Shown here piece after piece: positions 1 to 7,982 of a stretch of 64,000 nt of DNA; positions within the stretch are counted from its first letter, which is position 1; each line of letters begins with the position of its first letter. The position numbers and the translations under genes are program-made. Source of the DNA: JAJRRS01 sp965230275 (GTDB lineage Bacteria; Planctomycetota; Phycisphaerae; Phycisphaerales; Phycisphaeraceae). The notes under the pieces were generated by a model. The model was given only the letters and a program-made list of their open reading frames with translations, searched no databases and had not been told where the DNA came from. Location of the stretch: assembly GCA_965230275.1 (NCBI GenBank), contig CBDDKO010000002.1, positions 2,790,001-2,854,000 on the forward strand. Direction: 5' to 3'.

Positions 1-789
1 TTATTGGCTGGTTGGGTTCAGGGCGCTGGCGGGGTATTTGAGTGTGAGCGTCGCGCCGTCCTGCTCGTTGTTTTTCAGTTGGAGCGAGCCTTGCAGGCTG
101 GCGGCGACTTGTTGGCTGAGCGAAAGGCCCAGGCCGTGGCCGTGGGGCTTGGTGGTCTGGCCGATGCGGAGGTTGCCGTGCTCGTCGAGCATGTCGGGAT
201 CGATCCCGGGGCCGTTGTCGGCGACGATGAGGTAGACGTTGCCGAGCTCGGCGCGTGCGGTGACGAGGATCTGGCTCTGCTCGTAGCGCTCGCGTGGTGG
301 CATGGCGGCGATGGCTTCGATGCTGTTGAGGATGGCGTTGGCGACGACGGGGAAGACGGGCCCGGCGGGTAGCGCGGCGGCCTGCGGATCGATGTGCAGG
401 TCGAGTGTGATGCTGTGCTCTGTGGCGGTGGGCCGGTGGGTATCGATGACCTGGTCGAGCATCTGCTTGAGTGATTGGGGCTGGTCGAACAGCTCACGCG
501 GTTTGGGCGCGGCGGACATCCAGGCGTGGATGAGCGACGCCATCTGCTGCATGGCGCGGTCGGTGGTCTGTAGCCTGCCGAGGATTTGCTTGCCAGTGCC
601 GGATTTGTCGGGCGCAGCTTCGGGCGGCGGGTCCTGGCTGAGCGATCGGATCGCCAGGTGCAGGTGGCGCAGCGAGCCGTCGAGCAGGTTCGCCAGTTCG
701 TGGGCGAGCTGTGCGCCGGCGTCCGGGGCGCCTAAGGGGACCTTGGGCGGGGTGGGGTCGGCGCTTGGTTTGTTGTTTGTGTGCGACAT
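1..789 (-). CDS. Sensor histidine kinase without sensor domain
   Basis: A 262-residue protein with the transmitter core of a histidine kinase. An H-box-like segment (LAHELANLL) is followed by an HATPase domain: N box (NAILNSIEAI), G1 box (DNGPGID) and G2 box (GHGLGLSLS). There is no signal peptide, membrane segment or recognisable sensor domain, so it is probably a soluble kinase fed by a partner. I chose the ATG at 789; an upstream GTG at 852 would add 21 residues unlike the rest. The gene ends exactly at the window edge with TAA. No response regulator lies upstream in the window; one could lie just beyond position 1. Confidence 0.8.
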   Translation of the reverse strand: MSHTNNKPSADPTPPKVPLGAPDAGAQLAHELANLLDGSLRHLHLAIRSLSQDPPPEAAPDKSGTGKQILGRLQTTDRAMQQMASLIHAWMSAAPKPRELFDQPQSLKQMLDQVIDTHRPTATEHSITLDLHIDPQAAALPAGPVFPVVANAILNSIEAIAAMPPRERYEQSQILVTARAELGNVYLIVADNGPGIDPDMLDEHGNLRIGQTTKPHGHGLGLSLSQQVAASLQGSLQLKNNEQDGATLTLKYPASALNPTSQ

Positions 790-944
790 CCTGGTAGGGA
801 TATCGAACAATGGGCGTGGTGAATTAAGCACCACGTCGCGGAAAAGCAACACGCTCCCCCAGGAAGGTGCGGGTCGTAACGGTGCGTGGGGGCAACGCGG
901 GTGGTTTCTCGGGGGATGGGTGGCCCAACGTGTTATCGGAAGCG

Positions 945-1322
945 TCAGGCGGCCTCGGCTTCTGTGCCATCATTGCCTTGCCACTTCGCGCCGGGCCAGT
1001 CGGAGGCTACATCGTCGTGGCCGTGATGCTTGATCTGGCATCGCCGGACGCCTTCGCCATGGACTTTCATGAGGGCCTTGTTGAGTAGGTCGCCGGTGGT
1101 TTTGCCGGGGTCTTCGAGCTTGCCGAGGCACACGTGCAGCAGGCAGGCACCGCTTGTATCGTGAACGCCCAGGACCGCGGCGACGATAGCGTCATCCTCT
1201 TTGGCGATCAGGCTGACCGTGGGGCTGACGTCCAGCGGCTCGAGCTCGCAGCTGACGGTTTTGGCGAACGCGATCGCGTCGTCGACGCCTTTGGGCCTGA
1301 GTTGTGAGACTTCGATAGGCAT
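945..1322 (-). CDS. Conserved hypothetical protein, 125 aa
   Basis: A small, probably cytoplasmic protein. I chose the ATG at 1322 because a GGGAG Shine-Dalgarno sits six bases upstream; the longer open frame above it reads antisense through the end of ileS and its terminator and is not credible. The protein has a mixed alpha/beta pattern with no signal peptide or membrane segment, and a hydrophilic, acidic tail. I do not recognise a domain. It lies between the ileS terminator and the kinase gene on the same strand, so it may be its own unit or co-transcribed with the kinase. Confidence 0.65.
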   Translation of the reverse strand: MPIEVSQLRPKGVDDAIAFAKTVSCELEPLDVSPTVSLIAKEDDAIVAAVLGVHDTSGACLLHVCLGKLEDPGKTTGDLLNKALMKVHGEGVRRCQIKHHGHDDVASDWPGAKWQGNDGTEAEAA

Positions 1323-1440
1323 GGCCGGCTCCCGTTGTGTTGGGATCATGGTGCGCACTGCGACACGCATGTGGTATCGGCGATTCCCGGGGGCGGGTTT
1401 GGTGGGGATTGTGGGCGACGGTTGGTTGGGGTGAGCGTGG

Positions 1441-1484
1441 GGATAGAAAACAACCCTGCCAAGGACCGTTGGTCCATGACAGGG
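1441..1484 (-). terminator. Rho-independent terminator of ileS
   Basis: On the minus strand CCCTG...CAGGG and GGACC/GGTCC form one long stem with an AAC loop (1454-1484), followed by TTGTTTTC. It begins 29 bases after the ileS stop codon. Confidence 0.85.
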
Positions 1485-1512
1485 CTTTGGTTGGTGGTGT
1501 TGCGTTAGAGGA

Positions 1513-4404
1513 TCAATCGAGGCCCAGGGCCTGGGCGTCGCGGTCCGATAGTTGGCCGCCGTCGGAGCGCTGCTTGACGGTGCCGTCACGTTTCCACGAG
1601 CGTTCGCAGCGGGGTTCGGCTTGCAGGTCGTCGACAGCGACTTCACTGATCGAGTCATCGAAGGCGAACCGACTGACGCCGCAGAGGTCGGCCAGATCGG
1701 TCGGATCGAACGCGTTAGCATCGACGCCCTTGATGGCCGGGACGCGGACGCCGCAGTCCAGCGGGTTGTCGATGCCCTGCGCCTGCCGGGCGTCTTCGAT
1801 TGCCTTGAGCCAGGCGTCGCGCTGCGCCAAGACGGGTTGCCAGGCGTTGTTGACCGGGATGTTGCTCATGCAGCCGGTGTCCTGGAACGTCAACAGGTGG
1901 ACGCAGTCGTCTTCGCCGGTCAGTGCGCGCCAGGCTTCGTCGGCGGTATGCGGCAGAAGCGGCGCGAGCAGACGGATCAGCACGGTGGAGACGCGGTAGA
2001 GCGTGGTCTGCGTGCGTCTGCGGCGCGGGCTGTCGGGCTTGTCGCAGTACAAGCGGTCTTTTACCGCGGCGAGGTAGACGCTGGAGAGCGTGTCGTTGCA
2101 GAAGTTGAACAGCGCCTCGTGGGCCTTGCGGTAGTGGAAGTCTTCGTAGGCGGCCAACACGGTATCCGACATCTTGATGAGTTCGCCGGTCATCCAGGCG
2201 TCGATGCTCGATGCGTCGGCGTCCTCGAAGCGGGTCTTCTCGTTCTTGAAGTCGAAGCCGTCGAGGTTGCTCAAGAGGAAGCGGATGGTGTTGCGGACCT
2301 TGCGGTACTCTTCGCCGGCGAGGCGGAAGTATTCGCTGTCGACCTTGATGTCGTTGTCGGTGTTCAGGCTGCTGACCCACCACCGGCAGACATCGGCACC
2401 GTAATCCTTAAACAGGTCGTCCACGTTCAGGGCGTTGCCGCCTGACTTGGACATCTTCTTGCCCTCGCGGTCGACCATGAACCCGTGTGTCACGACGCTT
2501 TCGAACGGCGGCTTGCCGGTGACGCCGAGGCTGGGCAGCAGGGAGAGCTGGAACCAGCCGCGGTGTTGGTCGGAGCCTTCGAGGTAGAGGTCTGTGACGG
2601 CGGGCGCATCGTCCGGCCGGGCCAGACCGCGCTCACGCATCACGGCGTTCCACGACGAGCCGGACTCGAACCAGACGTCGAAGATGTCGTGGGAAGGCTT
2701 GAGGCTTGAGACTTGAGTCTTGCCGTCTTTGAGCCAGGCCGGGGCGTCGGGATCGCTGTCGGCGTCGTAGTGCTGAAGCAGGTCGCCTGGGTCGGCGAGG
2801 AACCACACGTCGCTGCCCTTCTCGCGGAACAGTTGCGCGACAGCGCGGACGCTGGCGGCGGTGAGTAGCGGTTCGCCTTCGACATCATCTGGGGGATAGA
2901 AGGCTGGGATCGGTAAGCCCCAGGCGCGTTGGCGTGACAGGCACCAGTCGGGGCGGGAGTCGAGCATGCCGCGCATCCGGTTCTTGCCCCAGTCGGGGAA
3001 GAAGTTGACGTCATCCTTGGTGACCTCCAAGGCACGCTCACGTAATGCGCCCGATCCCCCGGCGGAGCCGGGGGCTGAGGGTAGATCAAAGGACTTGTTG
3101 ACATCGACGAACCACTGTTCGGTCGCGCGGAAGATGACCGGGCTCTTGCCGCGCCAGTCGTGGGGGTAGCTGTGGCTGAACTGCTCGGCGTGGAAGAGGT
3201 GGCCGGACGTGCGCAGCTTTTCGACGACCAGGTCGTTGGCTTTCCAGACGCTGACGCCTTGCAGCCAGTCGGGCGCGGTGTCGTCGAACGTGCCGTCGTC
3301 GCGGACGGGGCAGTAGACGTCGAGTCCTTCGCGCAGGCCGGTCTGGTAGTCCTCGACGCCGTGGCCGGGCGCGGTGTGGACCATGCCGGTGCCGTCTTCG
3401 AGCGTGACGTAGTCGGCGGCGACGACCTTGAAGTGGCCAGTTTTGCCAGGCCAATCTAAGAATGGATGCTTATAGTCGATACCAACCAATTCCTCGCCAC
3501 TTAAAGTCATTACTGGTTCAACAGGATCATAACCAGCCTTGATTAGCACCTTTTCAGCTAATGCTGTAGCAACAACGACAGGTCTGCCGCCTGATACTGG
3601 ATACAAGCCATACTCTTCTCGTGCATTAACTGCGATCGCCAAGTTTGCGGGAAGTGTCCAAGGTGTAGTAGTCCAGATAAGTAGATCAGCTTCGGCAAGA
3701 CGCTCATCAATTTGAACATCGCCGCCGCCGCCCCATTTCTGGAATCGTACGAACACGCTGGTGTCTTCGCGGTCATAGTACTCGAGCTCGGCCTCGGCGA
3801 GCGCGGTCTGGTTTTCGATCGACCAGTGCACGGGCTTGAGGCCGCGATACACAACGCCGCGATCGACCAACTCGGCGAAGACCTCTAGGACGGCGCCCTC
3901 GTAGCGCGGGTTCATCGTCAGGTACGGGTCTTTGTAATCCGCGACGGTGAGCAAGCGCTGCATCTGCCCGCTCTGCAGCTTGACGAACTTGTCGGCGTAG
4001 GTCTTGCACTTTCGGCGGACCTGGATCGGCTGCATCTCGCGCGCTTTATCGCCGAGCTCCTGCATGACCTTGTGCTCGATGGGCAGGCCGTGGCAGTCCC
4101 AGCCGGGGACGTAGGGGACGTCGAACCCGGCCATGGTCTTGGAGCGGACGACGAAGTCTTTGAGGACTTTATTTAACAGGTGCCCGAGGTGGATCGAGCC
4201 GTTGGCGTAAGGCGGCCCGTCGTGGAAGACGTATTTATCGCGCGACGCGCCGTGCTCGCGGAGCTTTTCGTAGAGCTTGAGTTTGTCCCAGCGTTTGATG
4301 CTGGCCGGCTCGTTCTGGACGAGGTTGGCCTTCATGGGGAACGCGGTCTTGGGGAGGTTCAGCGTCTTCTTGTAGGTCTTCTTGTCGGCTTGCTGCTCGG
4401 TCAT
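1513..4404 (-). CDS. ileS: Isoleucine--tRNA ligase
   Basis: Class Ia isoleucyl-tRNA synthetase, 963 residues, charging tRNA-Ile and proofreading valine. The HIGH motif appears as GSIHLGHLLNK near residue 70, the CP1 editing domain carries the threonine-rich TTTPWTLPAN near residue 228, and KMSKS is intact near residue 648. Two oddities stand out. Bases about 3440-3735 (residues about 223-321, in the editing domain) use clearly more A/T-rich codons than the rest. A perfect 8-bp palindrome at 3056-3074 encodes an in-frame Gly/Ser/Ala/Pro-rich insert near residue 446. The upstream leader (4405-4620) carries an attenuator. A conventional Shine-Dalgarno is not evident at 4404. Confidence 0.97.
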   Translation of the reverse strand: MTEQQADKKTYKKTLNLPKTAFPMKANLVQNEPASIKRWDKLKLYEKLREHGASRDKYVFHDGPPYANGSIHLGHLLNKVLKDFVVRSKTMAGFDVPYVPGWDCHGLPIEHKVMQELGDKAREMQPIQVRRKCKTYADKFVKLQSGQMQRLLTVADYKDPYLTMNPRYEGAVLEVFAELVDRGVVYRGLKPVHWSIENQTALAEAELEYYDREDTSVFVRFQKWGGGGDVQIDERLAEADLLIWTTTPWTLPANLAIAVNAREEYGLYPVSGGRPVVVATALAEKVLIKAGYDPVEPVMTLSGEELVGIDYKHPFLDWPGKTGHFKVVAADYVTLEDGTGMVHTAPGHGVEDYQTGLREGLDVYCPVRDDGTFDDTAPDWLQGVSVWKANDLVVEKLRTSGHLFHAEQFSHSYPHDWRGKSPVIFRATEQWFVDVNKSFDLPSAPGSAGGSGALRERALEVTKDDVNFFPDWGKNRMRGMLDSRPDWCLSRQRAWGLPIPAFYPPDDVEGEPLLTAASVRAVAQLFREKGSDVWFLADPGDLLQHYDADSDPDAPAWLKDGKTQVSSLKPSHDIFDVWFESGSSWNAVMRERGLARPDDAPAVTDLYLEGSDQHRGWFQLSLLPSLGVTGKPPFESVVTHGFMVDREGKKMSKSGGNALNVDDLFKDYGADVCRWWVSSLNTDNDIKVDSEYFRLAGEEYRKVRNTIRFLLSNLDGFDFKNEKTRFEDADASSIDAWMTGELIKMSDTVLAAYEDFHYRKAHEALFNFCNDTLSSVYLAAVKDRLYCDKPDSPRRRRTQTTLYRVSTVLIRLLAPLLPHTADEAWRALTGEDDCVHLLTFQDTGCMSNIPVNNAWQPVLAQRDAWLKAIEDARQAQGIDNPLDCGVRVPAIKGVDANAFDPTDLADLCGVSRFAFDDSISEVAVDDLQAEPRCERSWKRDGTVKQRSDGGQLSDRDAQALGLD
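3056..3074. repeat. Palindromic insert inside ileS
   Basis: CCCCCGGC-GGA-GCCGGGGG is a perfect 8-bp inverted repeat with a 3-base loop. In the ileS frame it encodes part of SAPGSAGGSGALR, a flexible stretch I do not expect in IleRS just before the FPDWGKNRM motif. It resembles the protein-coding palindromic elements known from other bacteria. Confidence 0.6.
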
Positions 4405-4459
4405 GGTGATTGCATCCGTGGCCGGGGGTATCCGGGGTGTCTGGTCTGGGTCGAATAAA

Positions 4460-4485
4460 AAAGCCCTGCGTGGTGGCAGGGCTTT
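4460..4485 (-). terminator. Attenuator terminator in the ileS leader
   Basis: On the minus strand AAAGCCCTGC-CACCAC-GCAGGGCTTT, a 10-bp stem with a 6-base loop, is followed by TTTATTC. It lies 55 bases upstream of ileS, inside its transcript, so it would abort transcription before the gene. Its left arm can instead pair with GGCAGG at 4517-4512, overlapping the end of the leader ORF, giving an antiterminator. Confidence 0.8.
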
Positions 4486-4517
4486 ACTGAGAAAGTTCGT
4501 GTGGGGGATCGCCTGCC

Positions 4518-4580
4518 CTACCGTGGTCCGGGAGAGTGAATAATTATCTCGGCGATGCTAATAAGCAATTCGGCGCTCAT
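4518..4580 (-). CDS. ileS leader peptide, isoleucine-rich, 20 aa
   Basis: A 20-codon frame reading MSAELLISIAEIIIHSPGPR with five isoleucine codons of all three kinds (ATT, ATC, ATA). It ends at TAG just before the antiterminator arm. The predicted transcription start from the TATAAT at 4593-4588 falls on or next to the A of this ATG, so the message would be leaderless. Ribosome stalling at the Ile codons would cover ATCGCC (4556-4551), which otherwise pairs with GGCGAT (4513-4508), and so free the antiterminator. This is the classic arrangement for amino-acid attenuation. The role is inferred; the ORF and pairings are seen directly. Confidence 0.75.
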   Translation of the reverse strand: MSAELLISIAEIIIHSPGPR

Positions 4581-4587
4581 GGCGGGC

Positions 4588-4615
4588 ATTATAGGGGTGT
4601 GATCGGACGAAGCAA
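4588..4615 (-). promoter_or_regulatory. Sigma-70-type promoter of ileS
   Basis: TTGCTT (4615-4610), a 16-base spacer and a perfect TATAAT (4593-4588), reading toward ileS. Predicted start is about 4581-4580, at the leader-peptide ATG. Confidence 0.75.
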
Positions 4616-4658
4616 GGCGGGGGTTTAGGGCTCGTGGGTGGGATGGTGGGGTGTGTTA

Positions 4659-4740
4659 GACCCACGGCAGCTGCGCAGCCGACGGCTTGGGGGAAGTCTT
4701 TTTGTGCTCAAGCCGCGGGTTGCGCAGCTGCTACGGGTAC
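4659..4740. repeat. REP family A, inverted pair, left of RAYT
   Basis: GACCCACGGCAGCTGC... is followed by an oppositely oriented copy ending GCAGCTGCTACGGG, with a T-rich spacer. The unit recurs at 5294-5374, 20385-20420 and 25479-25516. Each unit can fold into a hairpin (GGCAGCTGCGCAGCC-like core). Confidence 0.85.
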
Positions 4741-4749
4741 AATGGGCGG

Positions 4750-5295
4750 ATGCCTCGGCCCGGGAAAGCTTGGTATCACATCACGCTGGGGACGTACGCC
4801 AGTTGGCTGCCTGGCGACCCACGCGGGTTCCGTGATCACGGCCACCGCATCCATTCCAGTGGCGATCACCGTCATCGACCGCCGTCGGGTGAGCACCAGG
4901 GCCTGCGCGCGTACAGCCGGGAACAAGCCGGGGAGACGACCGTTATCCCATCGGCATTACGTGCCGTGGTTGGCGAGAAGTTGGTTGGTCACCTGGATAA
5001 GTTAGGTCATGAAGTGATCGCCGTTGCGGTGGGTGGGATGCATGTGCATCTCTTGGTTGAATTACAAGCCAAGCGGGATCTGGCGCGACACGAGATTACA
5101 CGCTGTAAGCAGTCGGCGACGTTGGCGGTGCGAGGAAGACTTGAAGGGAAGCTCTGGGCGCGGAACATGGGGATCAAGCCTGTTCGGGATCGTGAGCATC
5201 AACTCAACGTGTATCGGTATATCCTTGCGCATCGGGGTGAAGGGGTGTGGGTGTGGGATTGCCGGGGTGGGGAATCTGACACGTGTAAAGGTTGA
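4750..5295 (+). CDS. REP-associated tyrosine transposase (RAYT), family A
   Basis: A 181-residue single-domain Y1/HUH transposase-like protein. It has the opening WYHITLGTYASWLPGDPRGF, the metal-binding HUH motif (HVHLLVEL near residue 100) and an aromatic C-terminal YRYILAHRGEGVWVW segment. RAYTs bind and nick cognate REP hairpins and are usually single-copy domesticated elements. Here inverted REP pairs flank the gene at 4659-4740 and 5294-5374; the stop codon touches the right one. I chose the ATG at 4750, which aligns with the start of the second RAYT at 24496. Whether it still moves REPs is unknown. Confidence 0.88.
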   Translation: MPRPGKAWYHITLGTYASWLPGDPRGFRDHGHRIHSSGDHRHRPPSGEHQGLRAYSREQAGETTVIPSALRAVVGEKLVGHLDKLGHEVIAVAVGGMHVHLLVELQAKRDLARHEITRCKQSATLAVRGRLEGKLWARNMGIKPVRDREHQLNVYRYILAHRGEGVWVWDCRGGESDTCKG

Positions 5296-5374
5296 CCCGC
5301 GGCAGCTTCGCAGCCGACGGCTTGGGGGAAGGGTTATTATGCTCAAGCCGCGAGCTGCGAAGCTGCCGCGGGTC
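5294..5374. repeat. REP family A, inverted pair, right of RAYT
   Basis: GACCCGCGGCAGCTTCGCAG followed by a reverse copy ending AGCTGCCGCGGGTC. The outer arms are perfectly complementary, so the whole 81 bases could fold as one cruciform or as two hairpins. Lies between the convergent RAYT and HYExAFE genes. Confidence 0.85.
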
Positions 5375-5377
5375 TGG

Positions 5378-5944
5378 TCATAGTAATTCTTTGAGCGGCA
5401 AGCTTATCTGATCGAAGGCCTTGGCGGGGAGGCTGACGGTGTCCCACTTGGCGCTGCGGGGGGTCATGTGACGGGTGTAGTCGCTGAGGCGGACGGCGAG
5501 GACGGCGTACCAACGCTCGTTGTATTCGAAGACTTCGTGGAACAATGCATCGGGCGGCTGGGCGTCGCACCAGAAGAGGAAGGCGAACGCCGGGTCGAAG
5601 TCTTCGCCGAAGATGCCCTGCCATTTGGTGAGGCACTTGACGTCGTCGTTGGTCACCCAGTTCTGGAACGCCCGGCCGGTGTTGCCGGCGTGCTTACGAC
5701 CTTTGACGTCGATCAGCAGGTTGGGCCCGTTGTCGGAGTAGACGACGAAGTCGAAGCTCTTGAGTTTGACCCCCGGAAGTTTTTTTAGGTTGGATGCTGG
5801 TATGTTTCCGGTGGCACTTCCGGGTCTACTTCCGGGGGCGGGGGCGAGGGCGCGTTTGGCTTCATCGACGGCGACGTAGGGGATGCTGTTGGCACGCAGG
5901 TAGTGCTCGAACGCGCGGTCGTAATGGAACCGGCGGTTGGCCAT
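5378..5944 (-). CDS. HYExAFE family protein (nuclease-like)
   Basis: A 188-residue protein opening with FHYDRAFEHYLRANSIPYV, the signature of the planctomycete HYExAFE family. SFDFVVYS followed by NLLIDVKGRK resembles the D...(D/E)xK core of PD-(D/E)XK nucleases, so a DNA or RNA nuclease fold is likely but activity is unknown. Residues about 33-60 are a Pro/Gly/Ser-rich stretch encoded by bases 5771-5840, where the unit ACTTCCGGG recurs; this looks like a repeat inserted in frame. Convergent with the RAYT gene; a REP pair separates them. Confidence 0.8.
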   Translation of the reverse strand: MANRRFHYDRAFEHYLRANSIPYVAVDEAKRALAPAPGSRPGSATGNIPASNLKKLPGVKLKSFDFVVYSDNGPNLLIDVKGRKHAGNTGRAFQNWVTNDDVKCLTKWQGIFGEDFDPAFAFLFWCDAQPPDALFHEVFEYNERWYAVLAVRLSDYTRHMTPRSAKWDTVSLPAKAFDQISLPLKELL

Positions 5945-5971
5945 GGGGGTATTGTACGGCCAGAGGGCGGT

Positions 5972-6814
5972 CTACTGTGAGGCGCGGCGGTCGGTGAGGA
6001 TGTTGATGGCTTTGTGGAGGTCGTCGTGGCGCCAGTTCAGGCGGGTTAACTCGGCGAGTTCGGTCTCGGGATCGACGTTCGAGCTTTCGACGAACTTGTG
6101 CATGATCGTGCCGAGGTTGCTGTTGCCGGCGTAGTCCAGGATCGGCGGGCTGGAGTCGGCGGTCTGGACATAGAGCGCGTCGGATAGCTGCTGCAGCGCC
6201 CGGGGCTCATCGAAGTGGGCCAGTTCGATCCGGCCGAACTCGGTCATGGTGATCGATCCAGTTGTGATGCCACAGACCGTGCCTTCCTGGGTGATGCAGA
6301 TGTTGGTGACGCCCTCGGGGATGTTGATCGGTGGGTCGAGTGTCGGGCCGTGCGAGTTGCCGAGGACCAGGTCGCCGTCGACGTTTCGGAAGAAGTTGCC
6401 GGCCCGGGTGTAGGCGTATGCATGGGCATCGCCCGGCACGGCTACCCTGAAAAAGCCTTCGCCGTCGATCATCATGTCGTAGTCCATGCCGGTCCTCTTG
6501 GGCGAGCCGGTTGCGAAGTCGCTGACGGTCACGGAAGAACCGTTTACGCCGGTCGATCGGATGCGCTGGGCCTTGTAGCCGATGGTTTCGGCCCGGGCGA
6601 TGTTGTGGCTGGTGACCTGGATGGCCCGGCGGGTGGTGCGCAGGGCGTCGTAGAGTTCAGCGATCGCCTGCTCGTGTTGGCCCGGGGGGACGGCCAGCGC
6701 GTCCGCGATGATGCGGCCGTCCGATTGGGGATCGCCTGCTTGATAGGTGCTTTGGCAGCCGAGTGCTGTCAGGCAGAGGACGGCCGAGATGACCGTGTTG
6801 ATGCGTCCATGCAT
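5972..6814 (-). CDS. Flagellar rod/hook-like (FlgG/FlgF-type) lipoprotein
   Basis: A 280-residue protein with the landmarks of flagellar rod proteins: NIARAETIGYK (rod-domain signature), DMMIDGEGFFRVAV, YTRAGNFFRNVDGDLV, then LAHFDEPRALQ and a C-terminal SNVDPETELAELTRLNW. Unlike ordinary FlgG or FlgF it starts with a signal peptide ending in a lipobox (LTALGC), so it should be lipid-anchored in a membrane. No flagellar genes surround it. It may be a specialised rod component or a rod-like protein used for another envelope function. The family call is firm; the role is not. Confidence 0.8.
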   Translation of the reverse strand: MHGRINTVISAVLCLTALGCQSTYQAGDPQSDGRIIADALAVPPGQHEQAIAELYDALRTTRRAIQVTSHNIARAETIGYKAQRIRSTGVNGSSVTVSDFATGSPKRTGMDYDMMIDGEGFFRVAVPGDAHAYAYTRAGNFFRNVDGDLVLGNSHGPTLDPPINIPEGVTNICITQEGTVCGITTGSITMTEFGRIELAHFDEPRALQQLSDALYVQTADSSPPILDYAGNSNLGTIMHKFVESSNVDPETELAELTRLNWRHDDLHKAINILTDRRASQ

Positions 6815-6938
6815 CGCGTGCTCCTTCCATGGAGGGGTCGAGTGAGGCTACCGTATGGATATCGGATATCTGGTCCCGGCAGGATGAGGGCTGGGGGGGG
6901 CCGGGGTGCTGAGGCTGAATCAGTTCATGACAGCGGCT

Positions 6939-7958
6939 TCACCGTCGGCGCAGCAGTGCCGGTGCGGCGAGGGCAAGCAGCGCGAGGCTGGTGGGTTCGG
7001 GGACGATGTTACCGGTGATGTAGTAGCCGTTGGCTTCGAGGGTCCACGAACCGATGGCGTCGTTGGAGAGTGTGATGTTGCCGATCTTGGCCAGGCCGCG
7101 GTCGGTGGTGTCGGTGTTTTCCCAGCGGATATCCAGGTCCGGTCCGGTCAAGGGCAGGCAGCCGGGGCAGTCGGGTCCGGTTTTGATGCTGCCGGTGGCG
7201 TCGTCGATGATGCCGAGGTAGGTATCGAAGGCGAGATCGGGATTACCGACGATCTGGGCGCTGGTGGGCGCGGTGTCTGAGCCGGCGGGGTCGTTGTAGA
7301 CGTGGCCCTGGGTGAGGTCGAGGGTGAAGTGCGCCTGGTCCCAGTTTTCACCGTCGCCGTCCCAGAAGATCTCGTGTGCGGTGTAGCCGGGGATGACGTC
7401 GGGGGCGGAGGATTGCAGGTAGGCCTGGCCCGGTCCCGGTACGGCGAGCACGCCGCCAATGAGCGTGCCGCTGGTCATAACGCCTTGTGAGACCCATGAG
7501 ATCGTGCCTTGTGAGTCGTCGCTGAGGGTGAGCATGCCGATCTGGACGGGCTCGGTGTCGTTGGGGCTGGTGTTGAACCAGCTGACACTGACCTGGGGGG
7601 CGTCCTCGCTGAGTGGGCCGCCGCCAATATCTCCTGCGCCGCCGGCAATCCCGCCGGTGCTATCATCAATGATGCCGAAGTAGGTGTCGAACTCGAGCTC
7701 GGGGAAGGGGCCAAATAATGCTGGAATGGGTGCGGCGATGGATCCGTTCGGATGATTATAGACGCTGCCGATGGAGAGATCGATGACGATCCCGGCGCTG
7801 GTCCAGTCGGACGGGCCGGTCCAGACGATCTCATTGGCGACGAAGCCGGCGGGGACGTCGGGGTTGGTGACCGTGATCAATGTGATGTTGGCGTTCACCG
7901 AGGCTTGGCCGGCGGCGAGCAAGACGGTGAGGGCGGCGAGTGTGTGGGTGCGTTGCAT
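6939..7958 (-). CDS. PEP-CTERM protein, two repeat domains
   Basis: A 339-residue exported protein. It has an N-terminal signal peptide (TVLLAAGQASVNA) and a C-terminal sorting tag: VPEPTSLALLALAAPALLRRR, meaning PEP, a hydrophobic helix and arginines. Between them are two copies of an about 150-residue domain: P-G-Y/F-x-A-N/H-E-I-x-W, D-L-x-x-G-x-V-Y-N-x-P, L-A/E-F-D-T-Y-x-G-I-I-D-D, and I-G-x-x-T-L-S-x-D. PEP-CTERM proteins are cut and anchored by exosortase, which is not in this window. First of a five-gene tandem family on this strand. Confidence 0.85.
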   Translation of the reverse strand: MQRTHTLAALTVLLAAGQASVNANITLITVTNPDVPAGFVANEIVWTGPSDWTSAGIVIDLSIGSVYNHPNGSIAAPIPALFGPFPELEFDTYFGIIDDSTGGIAGGAGDIGGGPLSEDAPQVSVSWFNTSPNDTEPVQIGMLTLSDDSQGTISWVSQGVMTSGTLIGGVLAVPGPGQAYLQSSAPDVIPGYTAHEIFWDGDGENWDQAHFTLDLTQGHVYNDPAGSDTAPTSAQIVGNPDLAFDTYLGIIDDATGSIKTGPDCPGCLPLTGPDLDIRWENTDTTDRGLAKIGNITLSNDAIGSWTLEANGYYITGNIVPEPTSLALLALAAPALLRRR

Positions 7959-7982
7959 GGTACTTCTCCCGAGAAGCTGTTG

